A DNA stretch of 64,000 bases from G963665005 sp963665005 (GTDB lineage: Bacteria; Bacillota; Clostridia; Christensenellales; SZUA-584): assembly GCA_963665005.2 (NCBI GenBank), contig CAXXTQ010000001.1:496001-560000 (forward strand), read 5' to 3'. Positions 11,280-20,114 of the stretch are shown here, in pieces; the first letter of the stretch is position 1, and each line of letters opens with the position of its first letter. Under the pieces are notes generated by a model, which saw nothing but the letters and a program-made list of their open reading frames with translations, had not been told where the DNA came from and did no database searches. Both the position numbers and the translations under genes were made by a program.

Positions 11280-11885
11280 ATGCAATATCAAAAAGATGAA
11301 ATGCGAATAAGAATGATTGAAGAAGCTTTAAAAGAATTTGAAGAAAGAGGCTATTCGGGCGCTTCAATAAGAAGGATAGTCAGCAACGCGAACACATCGG
11401 TCGGAAATATTTACAAATATTTTAAATCAAAAGACGATTTATTTCAGAAAATTATCGGGCCCGTTTATGATAAATTTCAAGAATATTTTAAAAAATTTGA
11501 CAATGTGGAATTTAATGAAAAAGCAAGAACTATATTTTCTAAGCTTAATAAAGAAATATTTGAAATGATAATTGAAAATGATAGGAAAATCTCCATTTTG
11601 TTTAATCAAAGCAAAGGTTCGAGATATGAAAACTGTAAAAAAACCTTTGCTGATTTTGCTACAAGGATTTATACACAGGCAATTTCATATCGATTAGCAA
11701 TAACAGGAAAAAGAATGAAAAATAACTTAATCATACGTCTTGTTTCTAACAGCATTGTTGAAAGTTTTGCGTTAGCTGTTAAAGAGAAGCTTGGCGGTGA
11801 AGAAATGAAAATGCTTATGCATAATTTAATAGATGTTTTTTATACAGGCCTTATAGACAAATTGGAGACTGAAGATATAAATTAA
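11280..11885 (+). CDS. TetR/AcrR family transcriptional regulator
   Basis: About 201 residues from the ATG at 11280, which has GGAGG eight bases upstream. A longer frame to 11205 lacks a binding site and would overlap the promoter. The N-terminal helix-turn-helix (ALKEFEERGYSGASIRRI, then NTSVGNIYKYFKSKDDLF) is typical of TetR proteins. The C-terminal ligand domain is lysine-rich and not assignable to a ligand. It is transcribed alone from its own consensus promoter, and no divergent efflux gene is adjacent. The operator and target are unknown. Confidence 0.88.
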   Translation: MQYQKDEMRIRMIEEALKEFEERGYSGASIRRIVSNANTSVGNIYKYFKSKDDLFQKIIGPVYDKFQEYFKKFDNVEFNEKARTIFSKLNKEIFEMIIENDRKISILFNQSKGSRYENCKKTFADFATRIYTQAISYRLAITGKRMKNNLIIRLVSNSIVESFALAVKEKLGGEEMKMLMHNLIDVFYTGLIDKLETEDIN

Positions 11886-11902
11886 AAACTTAAAAGACTA
11901 TA

Positions 11903-11949
11903 AAACAGCCTATTAAGAGAATAAAAGCTTTCTTAATAAGCTGTTTTTT
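11903..11949. terminator. Bidirectional terminator between TetR gene and cupin gene
   Basis: AACAGCCTATTAAGA pairs with TCTTAATAAGCTGTT with a single C/A mismatch, and is followed by a T run on the plus strand. Convergent genes lie on both sides. Confidence 0.8.
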
Positions 11950-11962
11950 AATACATTTAAAA

Positions 11963-12430
11963 TTAGTAATAACTGTGATTTTCTTCGGCATCTGCTTTTG
12001 TTTTGTGAACGGTACCGCGCGGATGCTCGGGCGGCGCATAAATTGCATAAAGCTTCAACGGCCTGCTGCCTATATTGATTACGTTGTGCCATTTGCCTGC
12101 GGGTATCATTATAGCAAAATTATCAAACACTCTTCTTTGATAATCGAGCCTGTATCTGCTGTCTCCCATTTTCACCATAGCTTGCCCTTGTTCGATACGT
12201 ATAAATTGATCGACATCGGGATGAACTTCTAAACCTATATCCCCGCCCGGCCGTATACTCATCAATGTAACCTGCAGGTTGTTTCCCGTCCATAAAGCGG
12301 TACGGTAATTGTTATTTTGTTTTGTTGCCTCTTCAATATTAATTACAAAAGGCTCCGGGCCGTAGTCTATTAATCTTGAAGGCTGCCTCCAATAGTTAGA
12401 GTTGTACATTGGCATGCTCATTCCTTTCAT
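11963..12430 (-). CDS. Cupin-domain protein
   Basis: Up to 155 residues. The single cupin barrel shows GGDIGLEVHPDVDQFIRIEQG (motif 1, with His and Gln/Glu where metal ligands sit) and PAGKWHNVINIG (motif 2, His), so it probably binds a divalent metal. The C-terminal PPEHPRGTVHKTKADA block is typical of a widespread single-domain cupin group of unknown substrate. Several in-frame ATGs occur in the first eight codons. The one at 12415 has AAAGGA six bases upstream and may be the true start. It is monocistronic; no pathway partner is nearby. Confidence 0.85.
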   Translation of the reverse strand: MKGMSMPMYNSNYWRQPSRLIDYGPEPFVINIEEATKQNNNYRTALWTGNNLQVTLMSIRPGGDIGLEVHPDVDQFIRIEQGQAMVKMGDSRYRLDYQRRVFDNFAIMIPAGKWHNVINIGSRPLKLYAIYAPPEHPRGTVHKTKADAEENHSYY

Positions 12431-12484
12431 ACTTTTACTTTAACATATTCTTTATGAATAGTTGATGTGTCAAAAAAAGCACGT

Positions 12485-12515
12485 ATGCAAAAATGCATTC
12501 ACGGGATTTTTGCAT
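12485..12515. promoter_or_regulatory. Inverted repeat between the divergent cupin and CBS genes
   Basis: ATGCAAAAAT (12485-12494) and ATTTTTGCAT (12506-12515) are perfect complements with an 11-nt spacer and no T tail. It is a candidate operator for one or both divergent genes. Confidence 0.4.
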
Positions 12516-12597
12516 TATTGATTTGCCATCGACTTATAAAATAAAATAATCATAAAACTCCATAGCATTGGGCAACATAATTCCTGGAGGTGTTTAT

Positions 12598-13026
12598 ATG
12601 AAGGTAAAAGATATTATGTCGAGCGACGTTGCGTGTGTCGGCGCAGAAGATTCCATCGAAAGGGCGGCGCAGCTTATGGCTGAGAATGATGTCGGGTCTA
12701 TTCCCGTATGCGGCGCAGGGCAGGTCATAGGTATCGTAACCGACAGGGATATTGCACTAAGGTCGGTCGCGACGGGGCAGGCGCAAAGCCAGAGCGTAGC
12801 AGATATAATGAGTGCAGATATGGCGGTCGGCAGCCCGGAGATGGACGTCCACGACGCGGCAAGAATTATGAGCCAAAGACAGATAAGGCGCTTGCCGATA
12901 GTTGAAAACGGAAGCCTTGTAGGTATAATCGCGCTTGGGGATATATCGCGCGAGCCGGTATTGCAGGATAACGCGGAATGGGCTTTAAAGAACATATCAC
13001 AGCCGCAAGGCAGCCAGATGGAATGA
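12598..13026 (+). CDS. Tandem CBS-domain protein
   Basis: 142 residues from the ATG at 12598 (GGAGGTG seven bases upstream; the longer frame from 12568 has none). Two CBS motifs fill the protein: MKVKDIMSSDVACVGAEDS...GIVTDRDIALR and VADIMSADMAV...GIIALGDISR. Such stand-alone pairs bind adenine nucleotides and act as cytosolic energy or redox sensors for unidentified partners. The G+C content is distinctly higher than in neighbouring genes. No effector domain is fused. Confidence 0.92.
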   Translation: MKVKDIMSSDVACVGAEDSIERAAQLMAENDVGSIPVCGAGQVIGIVTDRDIALRSVATGQAQSQSVADIMSADMAVGSPEMDVHDAARIMSQRQIRRLPIVENGSLVGIIALGDISREPVLQDNAEWALKNISQPQGSQME

Positions 13027-13088
13027 TTCAGCCCTTTGCCATATGAATGCCGCTTATAACGGCAGAAAGACTAAACAAAATCATAATA

Positions 13089-13118
13089 AACCGCCTGTAA
13101 ATTTCGGGCGGTTATTAT
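13089..13118. terminator. Bidirectional terminator
   Basis: AACCGCC / GGCGGTT stem with T-rich flanks, between the convergent CBS and methyltransferase genes. It reaches the last codons of the latter. Confidence 0.8.
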
Positions 13119-13660
13119 TTTTCAAAGATATTGAAAGATTGTTTGTCAAGAAAATCGTAAGATTGAATATGACGGTAACCCGCTTTTGTCATAATATCGA
13201 TTATTTGTGTTCCTGTTGTGCCGTGCCCGTGATGCGACGCGCCCGGTTTCCATTCTATAATCGCGATACGCCCGTTTGGTACAAGAGCTTTTCCAAGATT
13301 GTGCAGATAAGTGACGGGCTCTTCAATATGGTGAAATACGTTGCGCATAAATATAAGGTCACAGCTGTTTTCGGGTAGTTTAGAGCTTTTCTCGTCGGCA
13401 ATTACCGTTTGAATATTTTCAAGCTTCTGTTTAGCTTTACGGCTTTCCATATATGCCAATAGTTTGCTGTTGGTATCAATGGCAAAAACTTTTCCTTTCG
13501 GCGAGGTTATCTTAGCGAATTCAAACGTAAAAAAGCCGCCGCCCGAACCGATATCAGCTATAACATCACCTGTATTTATATTCAGGCTTTTTAGCACCTT
13601 GCCGGCATACGGCTTTGCATTTTTATTAAACATTGCGGCTCTTAAATTAGCAGAGTTCAT
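13115..13660 (-). CDS. Class I SAM-dependent methyltransferase
   Basis: 181 residues. SAM-binding motif I is IADIGSGGGFFTFEFA (about 35-50), the acidic residue follows in VFAIDTNSK, and the post-I region includes CDLIFMRNVFHHIEEP, typical of small UbiE/Methyltransf_11-like enzymes. The substrate is not deducible. It lies 1 nt downstream of the GNAT gene stop and is probably cotranscribed. The N-terminus is short but ends in a normal ATG. Confidence 0.85.
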   Translation of the reverse strand: MNSANLRAAMFNKNAKPYAGKVLKSLNINTGDVIADIGSGGGFFTFEFAKITSPKGKVFAIDTNSKLLAYMESRKAKQKLENIQTVIADEKSSKLPENSCDLIFMRNVFHHIEEPVTYLHNLGKALVPNGRIAIIEWKPGASHHGHGTTGTQIIDIMTKAGYRHIQSYDFLDKQSFNIFEK

Positions 13661-13661
13661 A

Positions 13662-14171
13662 TTACACTTCCTTGTTTAATTTTTTTTCTAATACAAAATC
13701 GTCCATTACAAAACCGCCGCCTATATCTTTTTTGCACTCGCCGGTTTTTACGAAGCCAAGCCTTGAATAAACTTTCAATGTCTGCGAGTTTTGCTTATTG
13801 CATGTAAGCCATATTCTGTCGGCGCTTTGCTCTGCAGGGCGGTGGATAACATTAAGCATAGCTTTTGCTATACCCTTTTTTCTGTAAGACGATTTTACAT
13901 AAAATTTGCTTAAGAATATATCGTTTCGTTCTATTTTTATTGCGCTGTAAGCACAAGGGACATCGTTATAATACGCGAGGTAATAGATATACCCGTCTTG
14001 TATATCTTTATATATAGCGCTTTTTGACTGGAATTTTTCAAGCATGTAATCTGTCTGCGCTTTACCAATGATAGGCAGATAATGCTGTCTCCAGATTTGC
14101 CGTGCCAGCTTTTCAATAGTTCTAATATCAGATTCGCCGTCGGCTTTTACTATGCGCAGATAATCGTCCAT
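13662..14171 (-). CDS. GNAT family N-acetyltransferase
   Basis: About 169 residues from the ATG at 14171, which has AAGGAA seven bases upstream. The acetyl-CoA binding motif appears as FYVKSSYRKKGIAKAMLNVI (Q/RxxGxG/A), preceded by the beta-strand IFLSKF and followed by LTCNKQNSQTLKVYSRLGFVKTGE. The layout resembles YitI/RimI-like acetyltransferases. It is first in a two-gene unit with the methyltransferase. The acceptor substrate is unknown. Confidence 0.9.
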   Translation of the reverse strand: MDDYLRIVKADGESDIRTIEKLARQIWRQHYLPIIGKAQTDYMLEKFQSKSAIYKDIQDGYIYYLAYYNDVPCAYSAIKIERNDIFLSKFYVKSSYRKKGIAKAMLNVIHRPAEQSADRIWLTCNKQNSQTLKVYSRLGFVKTGECKKDIGGGFVMDDFVLEKKLNKEV

Positions 14172-14255
14172 AAAAAATTCCTTTTTTAAATACACCTCGT
14201 AATAATAATACTATAAAATAGTTAACATAACAAATATACATGTAAATATTATAAA

Positions 14256-14284
14256 AAAAGCAGCTTTTTTAAAAAGCTGCTTTT
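14256..14284 (-). terminator. Terminator of the VWA lipoprotein gene
   Basis: AAAAGCAGCTTTTT / AAAAAGCTGCTTTT hairpin followed on the minus strand by a T run. It lies 23 nt past the stop codon. Confidence 0.85.
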
Positions 14285-14306
14285 ACGAATGTTTTTAATT
14301 TTTATA

Positions 14307-15995
14307 TTATCTGCTAATGAGGTTTGCAAGCTCGGCAAGCTGTATAAACTGGGCACGGTAGCCGTTTTCATCCCAGCCTTTAGAGTTTTTCGCTCTTTTT
14401 ATCAAATCGGGAAAGCTCGCATCCTGTGCATAATCCGAATCTTTGAGAAGCATTGCGAATTCCGCCACTGCCGAGGCGAATACAAAATCGCTGTCGGGGC
14501 TGCTCGTATAATCTTTTTTTCCCGCCATTACCGTTAAAAGCTGGCTAACGTCTTGCTCCGGCTCTTTATATCTCGCTTTAACATAAAGCCAGTCGTCGGC
14601 GATTTTTACAGAGTCTTTTGGCTTCGGGTTATCCTGGAAAACCAAGTCGTCAATATCGCCCGAGCCTTGCGAACCTACGAGTATAAGCTCGTAAAAAGCG
14701 GTCACAGTATGTCCCGCGCCCATCTCGCCTGCGTCTTTTTTGTCATTATTAAAATCTTCAGGATTGAGCATTCTGTTGTCATAGCCTACAAGACGGTATT
14801 CAAGCACGGCGTCTGGATTAAACTCGACTTGTATCTTAACATCTTTGGCAATAGTAAAAAGTGTAGAGCTCATTTCGTTAACAAGCACTTTTTGTGCTTC
14901 TATCAGAGAATCTATATAAGCATAGTTGCCGTTACCTTTGTCGGCAAGCGTTTCCATTTTATTGTCTTTTATGTTGCCCTGCCCGAAACCGAGAACGCTT
15001 AAGAAAACTCCGCTTTTTCTCTTTTGCTCGATAAGGTCTTCGAGTTCATCTGTTGTAGACAAACCAACATTAAAATCGCCGTCGGTACAAAGTATAACTC
15101 TGTTGTTGCCGCCGCTTATGAAATTGTCTTCGGCGATATTGTAAGCAAGCTTTATTCCTTCTCCTCCTGCGGTTGAGCCTCCTGCGTGAAGCGATTCTAA
15201 AGCTCTTTCAATGCTCATTTTATCTTCTCCCGGGCATCCTTCGAGCACCACCCCCGAGGCTCCTGCGTACACCACGATAGAAACTCTGTCGGTATCGCCA
15301 AGGTTATCGGTAAGCATGATAAGCGCCGATTTTACCAGAGGAAGTTTATCGGAATCGTCCATAGAGCCCGATACATCGAGAAGAAAAACAAGATTGCTGT
15401 CGGGCGCTTCGCTTAGGTCAAGCTCCTGCGCCTTTACAGATACTCTTGCTAAATACCTGTCGGTGTTCCAGGGGCAGCCGCTTATAGTCACGCCAATGCC
15501 TATAGGGTCTCTCCCGGAAGGAGCGTCATAATTGTAATTAAAATAATTGATACATTCTTCTACGCGTACTGCATCTGCCGGCGGAAGAGAGCCGTCGTTT
15601 AAATATCTTCTTATGTTGCTGTAAGACGCTGTGTCTACGTCTATCGAGAATGTGGAAAGCGGATACTCGAGAGGCGATTTATATCCGTTTTCTATAAACT
15701 GCCCGTATTCTTCGGATGAATTGTCGTATCTTGTCTCTTCGGGAACATCATACCCTTGCGACTGCGGCTCTTGCGCAGCATCTTCAGTCGCCATATCCGC
15801 CGCAGGAGCTTCCTGCGTGGTTTCTTCTGCTTCGTCACATTCCGCCTCGGCCTGCGAAACGTTATTATCGTACCTTGTCGACTCGCTTTTACCTTCTTCT
15901 GCCTCTTGCGCCGCCGGCGCGCAGCCTGCCGCCAGCATAAGAATGGTAAGAAGCGCCGCCGTAACAGAGGTAATTATTTTTGAATATTTTTTCAT
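14307..15995 (-). CDS. YfbK-like von Willebrand factor A lipoprotein
   Basis: 562 residues from the ATG at 15995, with AAGGAGG nearby; the open frame reaching 16133 has no binding site. The lipobox LAAGC puts the lipidated Cys at 25. A low-complexity Glu/Ala linker follows, then the YfbK N-terminal region (TFSIDVDTASYSNIRRYL), then a VWA domain with a complete MIDAS motif DVSGSM (Asp about 207), and the C-terminal YfbK-type domain ending LAELANLIS. It is an extracytoplasmic metal-dependent adhesion or interaction protein anchored to the outer face of the membrane. It diverges from the DUF2202 lipoprotein across about 155 nt. Confidence 0.92.
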   Translation of the reverse strand: MKKYSKIITSVTAALLTILMLAAGCAPAAQEAEEGKSESTRYDNNVSQAEAECDEAEETTQEAPAADMATEDAAQEPQSQGYDVPEETRYDNSSEEYGQFIENGYKSPLEYPLSTFSIDVDTASYSNIRRYLNDGSLPPADAVRVEECINYFNYNYDAPSGRDPIGIGVTISGCPWNTDRYLARVSVKAQELDLSEAPDSNLVFLLDVSGSMDDSDKLPLVKSALIMLTDNLGDTDRVSIVVYAGASGVVLEGCPGEDKMSIERALESLHAGGSTAGGEGIKLAYNIAEDNFISGGNNRVILCTDGDFNVGLSTTDELEDLIEQKRKSGVFLSVLGFGQGNIKDNKMETLADKGNGNYAYIDSLIEAQKVLVNEMSSTLFTIAKDVKIQVEFNPDAVLEYRLVGYDNRMLNPEDFNNDKKDAGEMGAGHTVTAFYELILVGSQGSGDIDDLVFQDNPKPKDSVKIADDWLYVKARYKEPEQDVSQLLTVMAGKKDYTSSPDSDFVFASAVAEFAMLLKDSDYAQDASFPDLIKRAKNSKGWDENGYRAQFIQLAELANLISR

Positions 15996-16083
15996 GATAT
16001 TTGACCTCCTTTTATCTGCTTTATGCTCTTTAAGACGAAAGATAGGCAAAAAAGTTCCAAAGCCAAATGCTGTCATGATATTT

Positions 16084-16112
16084 TTGTTAACGTTTTTGAA
16101 TAATGGTATAAT
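16084..16112 (+). promoter_or_regulatory. Promoter of the DUF2202 lipoprotein gene
   Basis: TTGTTA (16084-16089), 17-nt spacer, TATAAT (16107-16112), about 40 nt before the start codon. Confidence 0.7.
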
Positions 16113-16151
16113 ACTAATAAAGGCAGTTTTCAAAGAATATGAGGTGAAAAA

Positions 16152-16724
16152 ATGAAAAAAACAAAAATTGTGATTATGGCGATAATAATGATATTGGTGT
16201 TCGTATCAACAGGATGTGCAGTAACAACAGATCCCGAACCGGAAACGCAGCAGCAAGATACGGCAGCGCAGGAGGAGAGCGCAGAAAATGATTTCGGCGC
16301 TAAAAGCGCTCTGACAAAAGAGGATCTGTCGATTGAGCAGATGCTAAGATATGCCATAGAAGATGAGTATCTTGCAAGGCAGGAATACGAATCTATAATG
16401 GAGGAATTCGGAGAACAAAAACCATTCAGTAATATTATAAAGGCTGAAGAGAATCATATCGCTTGGCTCAAAGGAATCTACGATGATTACGGCTACGAGA
16501 TTCCAGAAGATAAAGCGATAGATTATATCGTTCTTCCCGACAGCATAGAACAAGCGCTCGAGCTTGGAGTACAGGCTGAGATAGATAATATCGCAATGTA
16601 CGAGAAATTTCTTGAGCAGGAACTGCCCGAAGATATTACGGATGTGTTTGTTGAACTAAGAGACGCATCGAAGAATCATTTAGAGGCATTTAAAAAAGGC
16701 GTAAGAGGGGGAGGCAATCAGTAA
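16152..16724 (+). CDS. DUF2202 ferritin-like lipoprotein
   Basis: 190 residues. The signal peptide ends in a lipobox (VSTGC, Cys 22) and an acidic linker follows. The DUF2202 domain is a four-helix ferritin-like bundle with carboxylate/His pairs in EDEYLARQEYE, KAEENHIAWL, AEIDNIAMYEKFL and ASKNHLEAF, which fit a di-iron or other dimetal site. It is therefore a membrane-anchored extracytoplasmic metal or redox protein; the reaction is unknown. GAGGTG precedes the ATG. It has its own promoter and is divergent from the VWA lipoprotein. Confidence 0.88.
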   Translation: MKKTKIVIMAIIMILVFVSTGCAVTTDPEPETQQQDTAAQEESAENDFGAKSALTKEDLSIEQMLRYAIEDEYLARQEYESIMEEFGEQKPFSNIIKAEENHIAWLKGIYDDYGYEIPEDKAIDYIVLPDSIEQALELGVQAEIDNIAMYEKFLEQELPEDITDVFVELRDASKNHLEAFKKGVRGGGNQ

Positions 16725-16810
16725 TACTTATTAGGCAGAAAAGACTCTAAGAAAGAAGCCTTCTAAGCCGTATTGATAAAAAACCTCTTTGGTTTCATAG
16801 ATAAAAAATA

Positions 16811-16850
16811 AAAATAACGCACACGTTTTAGTTATGCGTTATTTTTTATT
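16811..16850. terminator. Bidirectional terminator
   Basis: AAATAACGCA / TGCGTTATTT perfect 10-bp stem with A and T runs on either side, between the convergent DUF2202 and BASS genes. Confidence 0.85.
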
Positions 16851-16904
16851 GAAGAAAGGGGAACCTCATAAAACAATCTCTATTTTAAAAATTAGTATAA
16901 TTGG

Positions 16905-17876
16905 TCAGGCACATATCCGCTGTTTGCGAAATTTATTGAATATCTTTACGTACAGAGCGGCAAATTGTACCTGGAACACGTATGAAACGGCTATTATCAA
17001 TGCTATTGTAGAGTTTCCCTCTTCAAACGCCGTCATGGCTATAGCAAGAGCAACGCTTAAATTTCTCATGACTGTGCCGTAAACAAGCGCAGTTTTGTTA
17101 TGCTCTTTGCAAAAATAATGTCCAATCAACGTTGTGAGCGCAAAGTTTATAGCGTAGAACGCCACAATGGGCACGGCCATCAATAAAAGCAGCATAGGGT
17201 TTTGTATTATCGCACCAGCTTTTAAAGATGTAGCGATAAAAACGATTAGCACGACGCCTGCCCCAGAAAGAAGCGGAAACCTTTTTTTCCATTTGGCGTC
17301 ATACTTTTCAACACCTATTTTTTTTACCATCAGTTTTTTAGTCAGCAAACCAAGAGCCAGAGGCACAAGTATTACAATAAGTATCTGATTGATTATTTTA
17401 AGAGCGGGTATGGTTACCGACTCGTCGAAAAACAAACCTAATATAACAGGGCCTAAAAACGCGCCCAGAATTAACCCGATAATGGTAATTTTAAGAGCTG
17501 CGTTTATGTTACCTTTTGTAAATCCCGTCCAGGAGATAGTCATGCCCGATGTCGGAAGCACGGCCATAAGCATAAAACCTATGAAAAGATAAGGCTGTTT
17601 AACAAAGAATATCATACCCAGCCCAAAAGCTATAAGCGGAATTATAACAAAGTTTATTATCTGAGAAAAAACTATGATTTTCTTTCCGCCTTTTTCAAAC
17701 AGTTGTTTTAAGTTGATATTGACCATCATCGGAAAAACCATAAGTATTGTCAGAGGCATAACGAAGATGTCCAGAGACTTTGTATCTGTAAAATATCCAA
17801 TTATCAATCCAGATATCATAGATATAAGAATGCTCATTGAAAGGTTCTTTTTAACTGCTGCTAATACATTCCACAT
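16905..17876 (-). CDS. Bile acid:sodium symporter (BASS/ACR3-like) family transporter
   Basis: 323 residues with about ten hydrophobic segments. The family signature region LMAVLPTSGMTISWTGFTKGN matches the broken-helix segment in BASS and ACR3 permeases, and GTVMRNLSVALAIAM is the second inverted-repeat equivalent. It is likely a secondary transporter for organic anions or arsenite. The arsenic-specific cysteine context of ACR3 is not obvious and no ars genes are adjacent, so the substrate is left open. Monocistronic, leftward. Confidence 0.85.
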   Translation of the reverse strand: MWNVLAAVKKNLSMSILISMISGLIIGYFTDTKSLDIFVMPLTILMVFPMMVNINLKQLFEKGGKKIIVFSQIINFVIIPLIAFGLGMIFFVKQPYLFIGFMLMAVLPTSGMTISWTGFTKGNINAALKITIIGLILGAFLGPVILGLFFDESVTIPALKIINQILIVILVPLALGLLTKKLMVKKIGVEKYDAKWKKRFPLLSGAGVVLIVFIATSLKAGAIIQNPMLLLLMAVPIVAFYAINFALTTLIGHYFCKEHNKTALVYGTVMRNLSVALAIAMTAFEEGNSTIALIIAVSYVFQVQFAALYVKIFNKFRKQRICA

Positions 17877-18049
17877 TTTTTTATCCTTTAGTATATTTTT
17901 AAGTTTAACAACTTTAATGTAATTGTATGTAAAAGTTTTAGATTAGTATGTGATAAAGTTACATGAAATTAGAATCACTTTTTCTAGCAAATATATGCTT
18001 GCTCTATCTTAGTCAAAATCACCTATTTGAGGCAATTAGCCGTCTATTA

Positions 18050-18170
18050 TTCAACCGCAATTTTTCAGCACGTCCGCAAAAAACCGTTATTCGCTTAATG
18101 CTAAACAGTTTTTTTATATCAAGACAATAAACACGACATACACAGAGTGAGCATCGCGCTCGCTTTCTGT
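18050..18170 (-). repeat. Inverted copy of the regulatory segment upstream of the kinase operon
   Basis: Read on the minus strand, a hairpin AGCGAGC..GCTCACT with loop GCGAT (18164-18146) is followed by TTATTGTCTTGATATAAAAA and CTGTTTAGCATTAAGCG. The same order occurs on the plus strand from 20018. The rest of 17877-18326 holds no gene I can support. The minus-strand frame at 18019-18222 simply overlaps this element. Confidence 0.6.
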
Positions 18171-18326
18171 TTTTAAGCAGCATTTCAATTATATTTATAC
18201 AACTACAGCCATTAATCAACAATATTTAAAATAATAAGTTAATAATTTAAATTTTCTTTTGTTTATCACTGTAATTGTGCTAAAATAGAATGCTCAAGCT
18301 TAAGACAACAATATTAGGAGGAGACA

Positions 18327-19265
18327 TTGAACACTATTGAAATATTAATTAAAATTATCCCAATGCTCATTGCTATTTTACTTGGCTATATACTGACAGT
18401 TACGCACATTCTCAAGGAAAATATGATTGGCGCCTTTAAAAAGATTATAATGTATGTAACCCTGCCGGCAAGTATATTCAGCGCTTTTATTAAGATCAAT
18501 TTTCAGATAAATTACCTGATGATCATATTGAGCATTTTTATCACCTGTTTAATTGTTTTTTTAATTTCATATCTTATCGCAAAAATCTTTTCAATAAAAT
18601 CAAGATATTTTCCGTTTCTTTTAACCGGTTACGAAACGGGTATGGTTGGATACGCGCTGTACATATCTGTTTTTGGTATAAACGCTGCAGCGAATCTGGG
18701 TATTGTCGATATCGGGCAGGCAATGTTCATATTCTTTATATATATACCAAAGGTTATTGGGCTTGATAATAAGGAGGGCGGGGGTTTAAAAAATTCTTTA
18801 AATAATGCTTTCAAAACGCCGCCTTTTTGGGCAATTATTATTGGATTTATCTTTGCGGTTATAGGCATCGAGGCCTATTCGGATACAATGGCGTTTTTGG
18901 CTGTTGACGGTGTGCTTCAATTTCTCGGGGCGCCGACATCACTGCTTATATGCTTTGTACTTGGATATGGGCTTCAGCTGTCATTAAAAGGCATCGGGTT
19001 CTCAGCACTGACAGCGTTTATTAAAGTGATTATTTCTATGGCATTTGCATTTGTTTTAAACCATCTCGTCTTTATACCTCTGGCAATCGGTCCGCAATTT
19101 ACTACTGCGCTTTATGTCTTTTTTATGCTTCCCTGCTCGTTTATATTGCCTATATTTATGCAAAAGCCGAACGGGGAAGAAATCAGCTATGTTTCTAATA
19201 CATTAGCGATCAGTTCAATTTTCAGTGTTGCCGGCTTTGTTGCGATTGTAATTCTTCAATTATAA
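18327..19265 (+). CDS. AEC (auxin efflux carrier / malate permease) family transporter
   Basis: 312 residues with ten predicted membrane spans in two five-helix halves. The N-terminus IIPMLIAILLGYIL and the KKIIMYVTLPASIFSAF segment are characteristic of AEC carriers. The start is TTG at 18327, three bases after an excellent AGGAGGAG; no ATG fits. The expected substrate is a dicarboxylate or other small organic anion, not resolvable here. The TAAAAT box at 18281 may be its promoter. Monocistronic. Confidence 0.88.
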   Translation: MNTIEILIKIIPMLIAILLGYILTVTHILKENMIGAFKKIIMYVTLPASIFSAFIKINFQINYLMIILSIFITCLIVFLISYLIAKIFSIKSRYFPFLLTGYETGMVGYALYISVFGINAAANLGIVDIGQAMFIFFIYIPKVIGLDNKEGGGLKNSLNNAFKTPPFWAIIIGFIFAVIGIEAYSDTMAFLAVDGVLQFLGAPTSLLICFVLGYGLQLSLKGIGFSALTAFIKVIISMAFAFVLNHLVFIPLAIGPQFTTALYVFFMLPCSFILPIFMQKPNGEEISYVSNTLAISSIFSVAGFVAIVILQL

Positions 19266-19495
19266 TCTGATATAAGATACTTTTGAAACGATGTTTGCAC
19301 AAATACATGCTGGTTGGTGTACAGATTGCTCAAAACAAAGTGAATAAATTATATCTTAGCTAATGCTAATGTGTTCACTTATTTCATGAGATAACCACGG
19401 ATGAGCATAGGCATAGCAAATATATGAGAACGTGAAGAAAAACAATTACCTTAGCTAAATAACAGGACGAAAAAGCGAAACTAAGTACTAATTGG

Positions 19496-19524
19496 TTTAC
19501 AGAGGCTCTGGCAAATAGTATAAT
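19496..19524 (+). promoter_or_regulatory. Promoter of the XRE gene and possibly the kinase operon
   Basis: TTTACA (19496-19501), 17-nt spacer, TATAAT (19519-19524). It lies 30 nt before the TTG start codon. Confidence 0.75.
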
Positions 19525-19554
19525 AATACCAATAACAATATTAGGTGCGCTTTT

Positions 19555-19986
19555 TTGAATAACAGCAAGAATACAAAAACAAATATTATAAATGAAAAGC
19601 TGAATCAGGATTTGTCTTTTACAGAGATATTTGAGGAAAATTCGAAGGACTTTTTAGATGTACCGCTAAATCGATATTTAAAGGCGCTTATAAGCCAAAA
19701 AGAGCTTTCTAAAGCGCAGGTCATAAGAGACAGCGGCATTAACCGAAGGTTCTTTTTTGATATCTTATCGGGCAAAAGAAATCCTACGAGAAATTATGTA
19801 TTACGAATACTCATAGCGCTGGGAATTCCTTTAAAAAATATTCAATGGCTGCTTCGCGCGACAGGTTATGCACAGCTATATGCACGCGACAGGCGCGACA
19901 GCGTTATCATTTATTGCATTAATCATAACAATACTGTTAAAGAATGCAACGATATGCTGGGCAGAATAAATCTGGAACCGATTTAA
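19555..19986 (+). CDS. XRE-like helix-turn-helix protein linked to a kinase
   Basis: 143 residues from TTG (AGGTG seven bases upstream). The N-terminal 40 residues are polar and probably disordered. A Cro/CI-like helix-turn-helix occupies about 45-95 (RYLKALISQKELSKAQVIRDSGINRRFFFDILSGKRNPTR), with the turn GINRRFFFDIL. A C-terminal helical segment includes WLLRATGYAQLYARDRRD and a cysteine-bearing end. It lies just upstream of a coupled small ORF and a transmembrane Ser/Thr kinase, so it may be the kinase's transcriptional output or an autoregulator; this is inference. No ligand domain is seen. Confidence 0.75.
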   Translation: MNNSKNTKTNIINEKLNQDLSFTEIFEENSKDFLDVPLNRYLKALISQKELSKAQVIRDSGINRRFFFDILSGKRNPTRNYVLRILIALGIPLKNIQWLLRATGYAQLYARDRRDSVIIYCINHNNTVKECNDMLGRINLEPI

Positions 19987-20017
19987 AACTCAGCAGCTTC
20001 TTATAATTAACTTTTTT

Positions 20018-20036
20018 AGTGAGCGCGATGCTCACT
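20018..20036 (+). repeat. Hairpin repeat between the XRE gene and the kinase unit
   Basis: AGTGAGC-GCGAT-GCTCACT, a perfect 7-bp hairpin. Near-identical versions occur at 18146-18164 (inverted, with about 90 nt of shared flank) and at 21781-21797 just after the kinase stop. No strict T tract follows, so it is a weak terminator or a processing or regulatory repeat. Confidence 0.65.
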
Positions 20037-20114
20037 CTGTAAATATTTTTTCTATTGTTCTAATATAAAAAAGAATTGTTTAGTATTAGGCAGAGAACGT
20101 TTTGTTTTTTTGCA

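Noticed and set aside
16905..17876. Naming the BASS-type transporter as arsenite pump Acr3
   Set aside because: No ars genes are adjacent and I could not confirm the diagnostic cysteine. The broader family name is safer.
18019..18222. Minus-strand frame of 67 codons in the gap before the AEC transporter
   Set aside because: It overlaps the duplicated regulatory hairpin segment, has no ribosome binding site and shows no protein-like composition.
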